Part shown: piece after piece, positions 24,096-33,782 of the stretch
How the letters are laid out: the number at the start of each line of letters is the position of its first letter
How positions within the stretch are numbered: the stretch's first letter is position 1
NCBI GenBank assembly: GCA_913052545.1
Contig: CAJXEF010000002.1
Coordinates: 1 to 42,321, forward strand
Direction of reading: 5' to 3'
DNA length: 42,321 nt
Origin: an uncultured Chloroflexota bacterium
Lineage (GTDB): Bacteria > Chloroflexota > Dehalococcoidia > UBA3495
The notes under the pieces: model-generated
What the model was told of the DNA's origin: nothing
Database searches by the model: none
Seen by the model: only the letters and a program-made list of their open reading frames with translations
Made by a program: the position numbers and the translations under genes

Positions 24096-25376
24096 ATGAA
24101 ACGGTTTCTCTCAATTTCACCGTCGGTACATCGAGTCTACTATGGGTGGTGGGTGTTAGCGGCAGTATTCACTTTGGGGTTGATGTCAGGTGGAATATTT
24201 TCTTTTAGTAACGCGATTTTTTTCGGACCAATAAAACAAGACTTGTTGCTTACGAGTGCTCAGACCTCGCTTATATTTGCCTTGGCCCGCGCCGAAGGCA
24301 GTATAGCAGGTCCGATCGTAGGTCGGCTGGTGGATAAATTTGGCGCTAGATCTATGATTATCAGTGGTGGACTATTGGCGTCCCTAGGGTTTATGTTGCT
24401 GCATTGGATAGATAACTACTGGGTGTTCGTCATTATTTTTGTTGGAGTTGTATCTACTGGTAAAAGTGCAGGGCTTGGGCAAACTTTGCTTAGCGCGGTG
24501 AATCGATGGTTCATTAAACGCAGGGCACTAGCGATGTCTATTTGTATTACAGGATTTTCTTCCGGTGGAGCGGTGTTGTTACCTCTCATTACGATAGGTG
24601 TCCATACAATTGGTTGGCGTGATGTGATGCTGTATTCGGGTCTATTTATGCTGATCATAGTAATCCCTCTAGGTAGAGTGGTTAGACATTCCCCCGAGAG
24701 CATGGGCTTGGAACCAGACGGTGAAGCTTCAGCCGGTAATCATGAATTAACCAACACCGTTACCGAACCGGTTCCGATAGACTCGCCTCACGATTTTCTG
24801 GTTAGAGAGGCCCTCAGAACTAGGGAATATTGGATTTTACTTGCGGGTTCAGTCATGAGGATTACATTGTGGGGAGCGATATCTGTCCATGGTGTGGAAA
24901 TGATGGTGTGGCATGGTATGGCTCGTGAAGCGGCCGGATTTATGTTTTCGCTTATGTTTTTGCTATCAATCCCTACTAGATTGATAGCGGGGTATTTTGG
25001 AGACAAACTGCCGCTTCAGCCATTCTTGTGTATGGGCATGGTTGCCGCCGCTATGGCATGTGTGTCATTGCTGTTCCTCGGAGGTGACCTGGGAGTTGTA
25101 ATATTCGTGCTATTGATGGCCGTTGAACAGGGTTGTAGTACCCTGAATTGGGTTGCCCTCGGTAATTACTTTGGGAGGAGGAGTTTCGCTACCTTGATGG
25201 GAATCATGAGCACTTGTTTTAATATTGGGATGTTAATCTCCCCTATCTATGCGGGTGTGCTTTTTGACCGAACTCACACTTATACGGTGGTCTTGTTTAC
25301 ATTTATCCCTATTTATGTCGCGAGTGGCATATTTTTCTTGTTGTCGAGGCGTCCTCGTAGCCCTGTGGGTATCTGA
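24096..25376 (+). CDS. MFS transporter, monocarboxylate/oxalate-formate type
   Basis: This 426-residue major facilitator has about 12 hydrophobic helices. The N-terminus reads VYYGWWVLAAVFTLGLMSGG, typical of the oxalate/formate and monocarboxylate families. The loop between helices 2 and 3 has GRLVDKFGARSMIISGG, the MFS signature (about residues 76-92). The segment NRWFIKRRALAMSICITGFSSGG (as NRWFIKRRALAMSI and GFSSGG, about 136-158) is the family's 'W...RG.A.gi...G...G' pattern. The C-terminal half repeats the loop as RLIAGYFGDKLP (about 292-303). It lies upstream of the HpaB-type hydroxylase, so it may import that enzyme's substrate, an inference from position alone. The ATG start has no strong ribosome site. 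Confidence 0.9.
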   Translation: MKRFLSISPSVHRVYYGWWVLAAVFTLGLMSGGIFSFSNAIFFGPIKQDLLLTSAQTSLIFALARAEGSIAGPIVGRLVDKFGARSMIISGGLLASLGFMLLHWIDNYWVFVIIFVGVVSTGKSAGLGQTLLSAVNRWFIKRRALAMSICITGFSSGGAVLLPLITIGVHTIGWRDVMLYSGLFMLIIVIPLGRVVRHSPESMGLEPDGEASAGNHELTNTVTEPVPIDSPHDFLVREALRTREYWILLAGSVMRITLWGAISVHGVEMMVWHGMAREAAGFMFSLMFLLSIPTRLIAGYFGDKLPLQPFLCMGMVAAAMACVSLLFLGGDLGVVIFVLLMAVEQGCSTLNWVALGNYFGRRSFATLMGIMSTCFNIGMLISPIYAGVLFDRTHTYTVVLFTFIPIYVASGIFFLLSRRPRSPVGI

Positions 25377-25473
25377 CCCCCGGTTTAACAAGAAGACGTT
25401 CATAAATGATATCGATTTGTGGCTGTTTAGAGTTTTCTTCTAATATGAATTAGATAATAGGAGTCAGTAAATT

Positions 25474-26970
25474 ATGGATAGAACGGCCTCTTCTGCCCCG
25501 GGTTTCATGACTGGAGCGCGTTATTTAAATAGCCTGCGGGACAACAGGGAAGTCTGGTTGGATGGAGAGCGGATTCCGGATATCACCGTACATAAGGCAT
25601 TTACGGGTGTGGTCAATGAGTTAGCTAGGATATATGATCTCCAATCAGATCCTGGATTTCAGGAAGATATGACTTTCCATGAATCCAGTACAGACCAACG
25701 GTATAGCGTATCTTGGATGTTGCCTACATCCCATGACGATTTACGGCGGAAACGCAGGAACAGTGAAATTTGGAATGAGCAGTGCTGGGGCCAGTTCGGC
25801 CGAGGCCCAGATATTTTATCTTCTTATATCATAACTCTTTATAATGCCAGAAGTAATTTTAGTAAAATCAAAAATCCCCATTGCGATTTCGGGCAGAATA
25901 TAAGCAATTATTACCAATATTGTAGAGATAATGATCTGTTCTTAACTCATGCTTTGGGTGATCCGCAAGTAGACAGAAGTGAACAACCTCAAAATGAGCA
26001 ACGTGCTGCTAGAGAAGAAGAATTAGCTTTACACGTTGTTGAGGAAACCCCCGAGGGTATAATAGTCAGCGGAGCAAAACAGTTAGCCACAGCAGCTCCG
26101 ATTACAAACGAAACATACGTGTCCCTGTCCGCGACTTTTGTTCGTCGGTCCGATCCTAGATTTGTTTTGTCTTTTGCTATTCCAACAAATAGTAAGGGCT
26201 TGAAAGTCTTATGCCGGGAACCCGTGTCCTTGGGGAATGGCGGTTTTGGTCACCCTCTCGGGATGCTGTACGATGAACAAGACTCCATGTTGTTTTTTGA
26301 AAACGTCTTTGTTCCGTGGGAAAGAGTATTTATGCTCTATGATGCGTCTCCTGTTTTATTGAGATATACGGGTGAAGCAAATTTTGCTGAATGGGGTAAC
26401 CTATGCCGTATACATGAGCGTATGAGGCTCATAACCGCGGTCGCGACCATGATCGCGGAAGCGATAGGGGTAAGAGAATACAGGGAAGTCTCTGCCAAAT
26501 TAGGCGAAATGGTAACTTACGTGGAGATGTGGCGTCATGCTATGGACGGAGTGGAACAAAACTCCTATCTCACGGAAGGTGGGTTGATGTCGTTAGGGTC
26601 ACTGTCCGGTATGAATATATTTTTTGCTCAAATGTCTTCCCGCATGGTTCAGTTATTGAGGGAAATAGCGGGATCTGGACTCATCATGCAACCCAGTGAG
26701 GGAGATTTGGCTAATGAGGAACTTAGGCCATACCTTGATAGATTCATGCGAGGTAAAGGTGTAGACGTAGAATACAAGAGTCGTTTGTATAGATTGGCAA
26801 ATGATCTCGCTGTATCTCCTTTTGGTATGAGGCAAGAAGTATACGAGTATTGGCATGGCGGAGACCCCAACCGAAACAGGATTAATTTATTGAATCAGTA
26901 TGACCAAACTGAAATTGTGGATCGTATAAAAGATTTAGTGTCCAGACCTCTGGCTAATTATAGGGACTAG
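25474..26970 (+). CDS. HpaB-type 4-hydroxyphenylacetate 3-monooxygenase family flavin hydroxylase
   Basis: This 498-residue protein belongs to the HpaB/PvcC family, FADH2-dependent hydroxylases and related 4-hydroxybutyryl-CoA dehydratases. It opens MTGARYLNSLRDNREVWLDGERI (as TGARYLNSLRDNREVWLDGE, about residues 13-32), the standard family start. It has the conserved flavin-side segment HALGDPQVDRS (about 156-166), SGAKQLATAAPITNETYV (about 199-216), LFFENVFVPWERVFMLYD (about 272-289) and GKGVDVEYKSRLYRLANDL (about 426-444). Length fits the family. AGGAG lies about 9 nt before the ATG. A reductase partner (HpaC) is not encoded beside it. It is probably a hydroxylase of an aromatic or similar compound; the substrate is not determinable. 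Confidence 0.93.
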   Translation: MDRTASSAPGFMTGARYLNSLRDNREVWLDGERIPDITVHKAFTGVVNELARIYDLQSDPGFQEDMTFHESSTDQRYSVSWMLPTSHDDLRRKRRNSEIWNEQCWGQFGRGPDILSSYIITLYNARSNFSKIKNPHCDFGQNISNYYQYCRDNDLFLTHALGDPQVDRSEQPQNEQRAAREEELALHVVEETPEGIIVSGAKQLATAAPITNETYVSLSATFVRRSDPRFVLSFAIPTNSKGLKVLCREPVSLGNGGFGHPLGMLYDEQDSMLFFENVFVPWERVFMLYDASPVLLRYTGEANFAEWGNLCRIHERMRLITAVATMIAEAIGVREYREVSAKLGEMVTYVEMWRHAMDGVEQNSYLTEGGLMSLGSLSGMNIFFAQMSSRMVQLLREIAGSGLIMQPSEGDLANEELRPYLDRFMRGKGVDVEYKSRLYRLANDLAVSPFGMRQEVYEYWHGGDPNRNRINLLNQYDQTEIVDRIKDLVSRPLANYRD

Positions 26971-27072
26971 GGCACTTTTGAAATATGTCAGAGGATTTGA
27001 ACTAGACAGAACCACAAATTCATATCGGATCCCAGTGTTAACCCAGCTAATACTAGATGTGAGGTAGGATAA

Positions 27073-27873
27073 GTGAGTACTGATAACGGTTTAACTCTCC
27101 GAGAACGTCAACTACGGGTGTTGGAACGTTTAGAACAAGGCCATATTGCTTTGAAGGCATCCCTTGAAGGAATAGATCCAGAAGATGCATTTCTTGGATC
27201 TCGGTGGTCAGTCTGGGAAGTTTTGAGACATCTAGATTCTGAAGGCTTTGTGGACGCATTAGCCCATATTTCCAATGGAGAAGCAGATGCCCTTCCTGCC
27301 TTCAATAGTAGGGCTCAGAAATTGGAATCAGATATCTCTCATCTTGAAGAGACATTCCAAAGGTTCAAAGCCATGGTGGCTGCTATACCTGAGGGTAAAT
27401 TAGATCAGCCAGTCACTCCGCCAAATCCATATAACTCTTACCCTGGCTTAACATTTTTAGAGTTGGTTGAGCGTGTTTCAGGTCATGAATCTACCCACGC
27501 TCGGCAAATCGTCGAAACCAGAAACTATATCAAGGCATTTTCAGCTCGGGAAAGAGCAATCAATTTCGTTACTCTTGGGACGCAATCTCCAATAGAACTT
27601 GGCCTGGGTACAATTGGACTATTAAAACATGCAGATTATGTTGCAGGGTCAGCCGAGACGTTGGAAAAAGTGAATAGTTACGTGGGAGGAGTGCCATTGA
27701 CGATATATGAACATAATATACAAGAGATTTTCTCCCGCTTAGAAAGGGACACTAAATCTGGGTTATGGATGGTAGTTTGCACGCTCGGTGATCCGGTTGT
27801 TTTCGACATTGATTTACTACAGGAAGCACGTAAAAACGGCAGTACTGTATCATTCCGTTCGGGAAGCGATTAA
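27073..27873 (+). CDS. DinB family protein with C-terminal extension
   Basis: This 266-residue protein has an N-terminal DinB-like four-helix domain: GSRWSVWEVLRHLDSEGFVDAL (as SRWSVWEVLRHLDSEGF, about residues 43-59) carries the first His, and FLELVERVSGHESTHARQIVE (as LVERVSGHESTHARQIVE, about 136-153) carries two His four residues apart, a plausible metal triad. After it lies a further 100 residues with no known motif, including LGTIGLLKHADYVAGSAETLEKV. The start is GTG with a GAGG site about 10 nt upstream. DinB proteins are often thiol-transferase or metal-binding enzymes, and this role is open. It lies in a plus-strand run with Nudix and YihY genes. Confidence 0.8.
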   Translation: MSTDNGLTLRERQLRVLERLEQGHIALKASLEGIDPEDAFLGSRWSVWEVLRHLDSEGFVDALAHISNGEADALPAFNSRAQKLESDISHLEETFQRFKAMVAAIPEGKLDQPVTPPNPYNSYPGLTFLELVERVSGHESTHARQIVETRNYIKAFSARERAINFVTLGTQSPIELGLGTIGLLKHADYVAGSAETLEKVNSYVGGVPLTIYEHNIQEIFSRLERDTKSGLWMVVCTLGDPVVFDIDLLQEARKNGSTVSFRSGSD

Positions 27874-27981
27874 TGCCTTTACAATCATTTCGAACTTGCC
27901 GTAAACCTAAGTAGGGTGAACACCGTATGAGCCATGATATATTCGGTGCATTTAGCATTCTGACAAATAAAGGATACTTTT

Positions 27982-28449
27982 ATGAGTATGTTGAAAATCG
28001 GTGATAGGATTGGCAAAGCAGGAAAACTAAGTCCGGGCGCTAGCGCTTTAATTTTCGATAAACCGACTGGCAATATACTCTTAACTAGGCGTGAAGATAA
28101 TGGTAGATGGTGTTTGCCAGGAGGAGGAATGGATCCGGGCGAGAGTGCTGCGGAGGCATGTGTTCGGGAAGTGTTCGAGGAAACTGGCTTGGAAGTTAAG
28201 GTGACAAAGTTGGTTGGGATTTACACAAGTCCCGATATTTTGATCGAATATCCTGACGGGAACAAAATTCAGCCTACAGCATTTAGCTTTGAAGTAGAAA
28301 TCACTGGCGGGACATTGGGTCTCAGTGACGAGACTACTGAGGTAGGGTATTTCACTATTGAAGATATGGAGCAAATGGATATGATGGAGCATCATATCCA
28401 GAGGATTTATGACGCGTTGGAAGATCGTCCGGAAGCTATCTTTCAATAG
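27982..28449 (+). CDS. Nudix hydrolase
   Basis: This 155-residue Nudix protein carries the full box GMDPGESAAEACVREVFEETGLEV (as GESAAEACVREVFEETGLEV, about residues 53-72), matching GX5EX7REUXEEXGU. ADP-ribose- or nucleotide-type hydrolase are common family roles; the substrate is open. The opening GDRIGKAGKLSPGASALIFD and the CLPGGG segment just before the box fit the family's strands. Ribosome site AAAGGA lies about 6 nt upstream of the ATG. It probably works in the cytoplasm on a pyrophosphate-containing small molecule. Confidence 0.95.
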   Translation: MSMLKIGDRIGKAGKLSPGASALIFDKPTGNILLTRREDNGRWCLPGGGMDPGESAAEACVREVFEETGLEVKVTKLVGIYTSPDILIEYPDGNKIQPTAFSFEVEITGGTLGLSDETTEVGYFTIEDMEQMDMMEHHIQRIYDALEDRPEAIFQ

Positions 28450-28520
28450 TGGTAAATATTTACCGGAAACCAATTAATTTGTGTTTCCAAGATGTCCGCA
28501 CTCAAATTCAATAGGACTAA

Positions 28521-29480
28521 GTGAGCCTTGGAAGGAAATTATTGATATTTTTCACTAAGGATGATAGAGAAAGCTTCAAGGCAAAATGGAGACAATCAGG
28601 ATTCGCCAACCATAAATATTCGGTGCTCACTGGGAGAGTTTTCAAGGAATTAGGGGATGATGATGCGACTCATTTAGCTGCGGGGGTCGCTTACTACGCC
28701 ATGTTCGCTTTGTTTCCCTTGATCTTGGCGGTCTTGGCGATTGGCGGGACCTTATTGGATAGTCCAGGTCAACAAGAGAACTTTGTTAACTTCGTAACCG
28801 ATAATCTTCCCGGCTCTAAAGGATTTGTTGAAGACAATTTAAGAGAAGTAATTAAGTTCCGAAGTGTATTAGGACTGGGTGCGGTTGTGGGATTATTGTG
28901 GTCAGCCAGCGCAGGTATGGGAGCGGTCGCGAGGGGAGTCAACAGAGCTTGGGATGTTCACCGGAATAGGCCATTTTACGTAGCCAAACCTCTTCAAATC
29001 ATGATGGCATTGGCAGTTGGAGTTCTATTTTTATTATCTACGTTGTTAACTTCGGCGATTGAATTGATTACAGATCCTCGTAGGGATTGGGGTTTGCCAG
29101 GTCAGGATTTTTTGTTGGATTTGGGAATCGCTAGCCTTGCATTACGCGTTGCGCCATTTTTAATCAATATGGTGATTTTTTTATTACTATATTATTTTGC
29201 TCCAAATTGCAAAACGTACTGGCGTTACGTATGGCCCGGCGCCTTGATTGCCGCTATATTATTCGAAGTCGCGAAAGGTATATTTATCTGGTACCTGGAC
29301 AACTTGGCTACCTATGATCAGGTGTATGGGTCTGTTACATCTGTCATGAGTTTGTTACTGTGGATGTGGGTGTCGGCGTTAATACTTATAATGGGAGCAG
29401 AGATAAGTTCCGAATACGGTCGAATGAAGGAAGGGGTTGATAGAGGTCAGTTAATCCATCCGCTTTCGGTACAGGATTAG
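28521..29480 (+). CDS. YihY/BrkB family inner-membrane protein
   Basis: This 319-residue integral membrane protein belongs to the YihY (UPF0761, formerly BrkB) family. It has the conserved opening DDDATHLAAGVAYYAMFALFPLI (as THLAAGVAYYAMFALFPLI, about residues 51-69). Six hydrophobic segments follow, among them LGLGAVVGLLWSASAGMGAV and the last, SVTSVMSLLLWMWVSALILIMGAE (as SVTSVMSLLLWMWVSALILI, about 271-290), ending with GAEISSEYGRM. The start is GTG with AGGAC about 6 nt upstream. The family's transport function is not proven; a virulence role assigned to one old member is not supported here. It sits 71 bp after the Nudix gene. Confidence 0.93.
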   Translation: MSLGRKLLIFFTKDDRESFKAKWRQSGFANHKYSVLTGRVFKELGDDDATHLAAGVAYYAMFALFPLILAVLAIGGTLLDSPGQQENFVNFVTDNLPGSKGFVEDNLREVIKFRSVLGLGAVVGLLWSASAGMGAVARGVNRAWDVHRNRPFYVAKPLQIMMALAVGVLFLLSTLLTSAIELITDPRRDWGLPGQDFLLDLGIASLALRVAPFLINMVIFLLLYYFAPNCKTYWRYVWPGALIAAILFEVAKGIFIWYLDNLATYDQVYGSVTSVMSLLLWMWVSALILIMGAEISSEYGRMKEGVDRGQLIHPLSVQD

Positions 29481-29573
29481 GAATAGGGGGACGAACCGTT
29501 ACGTAGTTCCGGATTTTTTCTCCAAGGACTTGTAAAGTATAAACATAACTCAATGAAGAGGTCATGAGAATAA

Positions 29574-31547
29574 ATGCCACTAATTGATATTAACATTACT
29601 AATCGGTATAGATTTGCCAATGGGGAAGAATTTGGTGACGTAGGTCAATACGAGGTTTTGGAAGGTCTAGCAAAATTTGAAATCGACCCGTTGATTGATA
29701 TAAACAAGAGTATTGTTGATCTCGATCTTGCCGAGTGCCAGCCCAATGGGTTAGTCCTGTTCAGTTCGGACATATGTATTCTGCAACCGGTAAATCACGA
29801 TAAAGGGAATCAAAGAATATTCTTTGACGTAGTTAACCGAGGGCGCAAGACTGCACTGAGTCTGAATGATGTTCCAACTGGTACGGATCATTTTGCTCCT
29901 TTGCAGGCAGGAAATGGTTTTTTAATGAGGAAAGGTTATACGGTGGTGTGGTGCGGATGGCAATGGGATGTTCCTTCTAATCTGGGGTTAATTGGGCTTC
30001 ATGCTCCAGATGCTATAGGACCTGAAGGTCCTTTGGAGGGGAGGATAATGTGTCAATTTCAATCGGATGTTGCTACCCAGGTGTTCTTACTTGCAGATAG
30101 ACAACACACACCGCATCCTGCATTGGATATAAATGAACAAGAGGCGCAGTTAACTGTGCGTAATCTGCCGAATCAGGCTGCCAGGTCAATTAACAGAAAT
30201 GAATGGTCGTTCGTCAGAGTGGAAGACGGAGAGATTGAACCTGAGCCGAGCCATATCTATATGCCTGCAGGATTCGAGCAGGGGTTGATATATCAATTAG
30301 TTTATACCACCAGAGGGAGCAGTGTAGTTGGACTGGGTTTTGCTGCAATTCGGGATTTTATTTCTTATCTTAAACATACCACTAAGGTGCAGGGGAATCC
30401 TTGTAGCGAAGATTTAGAATTCGCCTATGCGTTTGGGAGATCACAAAGTGGTAGATTCCTAAGGCAGATGATTCATTTGGGACTCAATATCGATCAAGAG
30501 GGAACGATGGCTTTGGATGGTATTATTCCCCACGTCGGTGGAGGAATGAGAGGCGAATTTAATTTGAGGTTCGGCCAGCCGTCCAAAGATGTTTGTTACA
30601 TAATACCGGAACTCTTTCCCTTTACAGATACCGAACAAAACGACCCCATCACAGGTGAGAGCGGTGGATTATTAGATATTATGCTGTCACAGGGGCAAAT
30701 CCCAAAGATAATGTTTACCAATACTTCAGCGGAATATTGGAGGGGGGATGCGGCCTTGATACACACGGATTTAGAGACTATGTCTGACGCTACAGAGTCA
30801 GCCTATGTAAGAAGGTATCATTTTGCAGGTTGTCAGCACGGAGCAGGAGTTTTTCCACCAGAACAAATCCGAACGTCAGATTCTTTGAAAGGGCAACTGC
30901 CCTTTAATAGCGTTGACTACACTCCTCTGTTGCGGGCGGCACTAACCAATTTGGATAATTGGGTTTCTACGGGTGATGAACCCCCGTCTAGTAGGCATCC
31001 TAGCCTTGACAGAGGGACAGCCGTTGAGTCTGAGGTAGTAATGGAGAAATTTGTGAAAATCCCAGGAGTCAATACACCCCCTGAGTTGATCAGGGCGATG
31101 CGACTATACTATGGGGATGAGACTCATCTAGGAAGAACGACAATTCTGCCCGCCGAGGAGGGAGCCGAATTCCCTGCCTTAGTTTCAGATGTTGATGCCA
31201 GTTTTAACGAATTAGATGGCATTCGCTTGCCCGATCTAACCGTTCCAGTAGCTACATATACAGGTTGGAATTTAAGGGATGAGAGCATCGGTAACCCAGA
31301 CTTGTTTATAGGTATTACTGGTGGATTAGCTGGATCAACTCTTGCCCTTCCTAGAACAAAGGAAGAAAGAATTAATAAAGGGGACCCCAGGCTTTCTATA
31401 GAAGAGCGCTACGATTCAAAGTCGGAGTATTTACGAGAGACAGAACGACATGCTCAGGTATTAGTTAGCGAGGGTTATTTGCTAGAAGAGGATCTGCAGC
31501 CTGTTATTGAATTGGCGGGAAGAAAATACGACTATTTTTCTACTTAG
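29574..31547 (+). CDS. Large alpha/beta hydrolase domain protein (Abhydrolase_10 type)
   Basis: This 657-residue protein matches the large alpha/beta hydrolase group typified by the 'GRSQSGR' nucleophile loop. FAYAFGRSQSGRFLRQMIHLGLN (as AFGRSQSGRFLRQMIHLGLN, about residues 286-305) contains the serine in GRSQS. The front half has the 'YEVLEGLAKFEID' start and HDKGNQRIFFDVVNRGRKTAL (as GNQRIFFDVVNRGRKTAL, about 77-94). The later HFAGCQHGAGVFPPEQ (about 416-431) supplies a probable catalytic His loop. There is no signal peptide. Some members act on esters or amides of complex molecules; the substrate is unknown. The ATG has a weak AGAGG site upstream. It begins a plus-strand group with a crotonase and a nitroreductase fusion. 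Confidence 0.88.
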   Translation: MPLIDINITNRYRFANGEEFGDVGQYEVLEGLAKFEIDPLIDINKSIVDLDLAECQPNGLVLFSSDICILQPVNHDKGNQRIFFDVVNRGRKTALSLNDVPTGTDHFAPLQAGNGFLMRKGYTVVWCGWQWDVPSNLGLIGLHAPDAIGPEGPLEGRIMCQFQSDVATQVFLLADRQHTPHPALDINEQEAQLTVRNLPNQAARSINRNEWSFVRVEDGEIEPEPSHIYMPAGFEQGLIYQLVYTTRGSSVVGLGFAAIRDFISYLKHTTKVQGNPCSEDLEFAYAFGRSQSGRFLRQMIHLGLNIDQEGTMALDGIIPHVGGGMRGEFNLRFGQPSKDVCYIIPELFPFTDTEQNDPITGESGGLLDIMLSQGQIPKIMFTNTSAEYWRGDAALIHTDLETMSDATESAYVRRYHFAGCQHGAGVFPPEQIRTSDSLKGQLPFNSVDYTPLLRAALTNLDNWVSTGDEPPSSRHPSLDRGTAVESEVVMEKFVKIPGVNTPPELIRAMRLYYGDETHLGRTTILPAEEGAEFPALVSDVDASFNELDGIRLPDLTVPVATYTGWNLRDESIGNPDLFIGITGGLAGSTLALPRTKEERINKGDPRLSIEERYDSKSEYLRETERHAQVLVSEGYLLEEDLQPVIELAGRKYDYFST

Positions 31548-31625
31548 GAATATATGTGAGTTAAAATCTGGAAGCATCATCTTGGATAAGGTATTGAATG
31601 AAGTTAATAGAATCAGGAGGTTAAA

Positions 31626-32435
31626 TTGTCAGTAGTTGAAGTGGACCAAAACGGACAGGTAATGGTTATTAAATTGAATAGACCCGATCGCTTGAATGCG
31701 TTAGGGTTCCAGCTACGTTCAGAAATGGCAGACGCATTTATTGAATTTCAGAATAATCCGAAGTTAGAAGTGGCTGTATTAACCGGAACAGGGCGAGCGT
31801 TTTGTGCGGGGGAAGATATGAAAGAAGCCCTAGAGCGAGGTGCACCAGGGAGTGCCTCTCAGCCGGTAATCAATCCATTTAACGAAGGAACTATAGATAA
31901 GCCTGTGATAGCTGCAGTAAATGGATACGCTATGGGTGGGGGATTTATGTTAGTGGAACGAACTGATCTACGGGTGTCTGTTGCGAACGCTATGTTTGAG
32001 GTTTCTGAAGCAAAGCGTTGGTTATTGGGAGGATATAACCACGGGCTATTTGCAGGCCTTCCTCACCCAATCGCAACTGAAATGGCTCTCGGGTTTAGAT
32101 TTACAGCGCAACGGCTCTACGAAGTCGGATTCATCAACCGTGTGGTGGATGAACCTGACGCTTTGTTGCCGGAAGCCTTTAAGATGGCTGATCATTTATT
32201 GAGTCTTCCTCCAGCTTCAAGGGTTAATACCGTCTACATGATGCGTCAAATGCGTCCTAAAGTTGCCCCAGATCTTAGCGCGTTGGCGGATGCTTTGCAT
32301 GAACATGGAGATAAAGGCGATTTAATGGAGTCTAGGAGTGCCTTCGCTGAAAAACGTACACCTAACTTCAAGGGATGGCTAAATCCAGAAGATCGGTACA
32401 ATATGCCTACGTTAGATTCAGTTAATCGATCGTAA
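31626..32435 (+). CDS. Enoyl-CoA hydratase/isomerase (crotonase) family protein
   Basis: This 269-residue crotonase opens VVEVDQNGQVMVIKLNRPDRLNAL (as VMVIKLNRPDRLNAL, about residues 12-26). The oxyanion loops are LTGTGRAFCAGEDMKEALERG (as GTGRAFCAGEDMKE, about 54-67) and AAVNGYAMGGGFMLVERTDLRVS (as AAVNGYAMGGGFMLVERTDL, about 98-117). EVSEAKRWLLGG (about 125-136) is the segment with a possible catalytic Glu, and the C-terminal FINRVV follows (about 176-181). The start is TTG, 6 nt after AGGAGG. Crotonases catalyse hydration, isomerisation or related reactions on acyl-CoA; the exact one cannot be told. It sits between a hydrolase and a nitroreductase fusion. Confidence 0.92.
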   Translation: MSVVEVDQNGQVMVIKLNRPDRLNALGFQLRSEMADAFIEFQNNPKLEVAVLTGTGRAFCAGEDMKEALERGAPGSASQPVINPFNEGTIDKPVIAAVNGYAMGGGFMLVERTDLRVSVANAMFEVSEAKRWLLGGYNHGLFAGLPHPIATEMALGFRFTAQRLYEVGFINRVVDEPDALLPEAFKMADHLLSLPPASRVNTVYMMRQMRPKVAPDLSALADALHEHGDKGDLMESRSAFAEKRTPNFKGWLNPEDRYNMPTLDSVNRS

Positions 32436-32487
32436 CTATTTTTAAGTCATCTTCAGTTCTGGAATGAAAGCTTCTTGGGGAGATGAG

Positions 32488-33633
32488 ATGGATTTTGACA
32501 TTGGTGAAGCGGACAGGTTACTGAGTACCACCAGGGCGGTCCGCCAAAGATTAGATTTAGAACGGGAAGTGAGCGACCAGATATTATTCGACTGTATCGA
32601 ATTAGCAGAACAGGCTCCGTCTGGCGGTAACATAACGAGTAGGCGTTGGATAATTGTTAAAGATCCGCAGATAAAATCTAAATTGGCTCAACTTTATAGG
32701 GCTGCGGGTGGATCGGATATCATCGAGAAAGCTGGCAGACAGGAGGGTTCTGGGTCCTCTGGATCACGCGTATCCAGATCCGCAGCTTATTTGGCACAAA
32801 ATATGGGAAAAGTACCTGCTCTAGTTTTGCTGGCGATTATAGGTAGGCATGACGGCAGTGGGAGACCTGGGCTTTTTGATTCGGCAATACAAGCTGGCTG
32901 GAGCTTTTGCCTGGCTCTTAGGTCCCGAGGTCTGGGGTCCGCATGGACGACCATGCATCTAGGAAAAGCTGATGAGATAGCTGGTTTATTGGGTATTCCG
33001 GATGAAGTAACTCAGATAGTATTACTTCCAGTAGCCTGGACTAAAGGCAATGAATTTCAGGCGGCATCCAGGAAACCTGTAACCGAAATCACTTGGATCG
33101 ACAATTGGGGCTACACCAAGCAATTAACAAGGGAAGGTCTGTCATTACTTGAACAAATGCCAGGGGTAACAGTTGAAGTGGATATAGAGTCGTCTCGTGA
33201 ACGGGTCTGGGAATTGATCAGAGATATAAACATTGCCTCTAGATTCAGTGATGAATTCTTAGGAGCGGATTGGTCCGCAGACACACCGCCGATGATCGGA
33301 ACGTCATTTGTGGGAAGAAACCAGAGAGGAGACCGTTATTGGGAGACGACCTCATATGTCCGAGCTTATGACCCTCCTAATCTTTTTGCGTGGAATGTGG
33401 GTGACCTCGACCTTCCGAGTGCCCAATGGAGATTTGAAATAAACTCTGTTGGTGAGCAGTCACGTTTACGTCATTCCATGATAATTGGTCCAGGAGTTGG
33501 GGGTACAGCTAGAGCTATGCGCGATAATCCAGACGAGTCTTATAACATTCTAACGAGACGACGGGAGCAGTTGAAAGGAAACATGGAACTGACAATTCGT
33601 GGGATCAAGACGGAAGCGGAATCCGATGCTTAG
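32488..33633 (+). CDS. Nitroreductase-SRPBCC (polyketide cyclase-like) fusion protein
   Basis: This 381-residue protein joins two domains. Residues about 1-205 are a nitroreductase fold: TTRAVRQRLDLEREVSDQIL, then LAEQAPSGGNITSRRWIIVKDP (as AEQAPSGGNITSRRWIIVKD, about 39-58) with the FMN-binding pattern, and SRGLGSAWTTMHLG (about 150-163). Residues about 222-380 are an SRPBCC/START-like fold with VTVEVDIESSRERVWELIRDI (as VEVDIESSRERVWELIRDI), FVGRNQRGDRYWETTSYVRAYDPP (as GDRYWETTSYVRAYDPP) and WRFEINSVGEQSRLRHSM. The pairing of an FMN redox domain with a hydrophobic-ligand pocket in one chain is unusual. The start at 32488 follows GGGAGATGAG; an ATG at 32464 would add eight residues. It is 52 bp after the crotonase. 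Confidence 0.88.
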   Translation: MDFDIGEADRLLSTTRAVRQRLDLEREVSDQILFDCIELAEQAPSGGNITSRRWIIVKDPQIKSKLAQLYRAAGGSDIIEKAGRQEGSGSSGSRVSRSAAYLAQNMGKVPALVLLAIIGRHDGSGRPGLFDSAIQAGWSFCLALRSRGLGSAWTTMHLGKADEIAGLLGIPDEVTQIVLLPVAWTKGNEFQAASRKPVTEITWIDNWGYTKQLTREGLSLLEQMPGVTVEVDIESSRERVWELIRDINIASRFSDEFLGADWSADTPPMIGTSFVGRNQRGDRYWETTSYVRAYDPPNLFAWNVGDLDLPSAQWRFEINSVGEQSRLRHSMIIGPGVGGTARAMRDNPDESYNILTRRREQLKGNMELTIRGIKTEAESDA

Positions 33634-33782
33634 CTAATGCGTGTGGGATTAAATGGCTTCTGTTATAAATTTTGATAGTAGTTAGCAGTTTAGCTATTGT
33701 CGAAAAGAAAAGTAGTAAATTCTGGTGGTAAATAATCTTGCTATCACTCTAGTCTCTATTTGTTTCATAAGGAGTTGATCAT

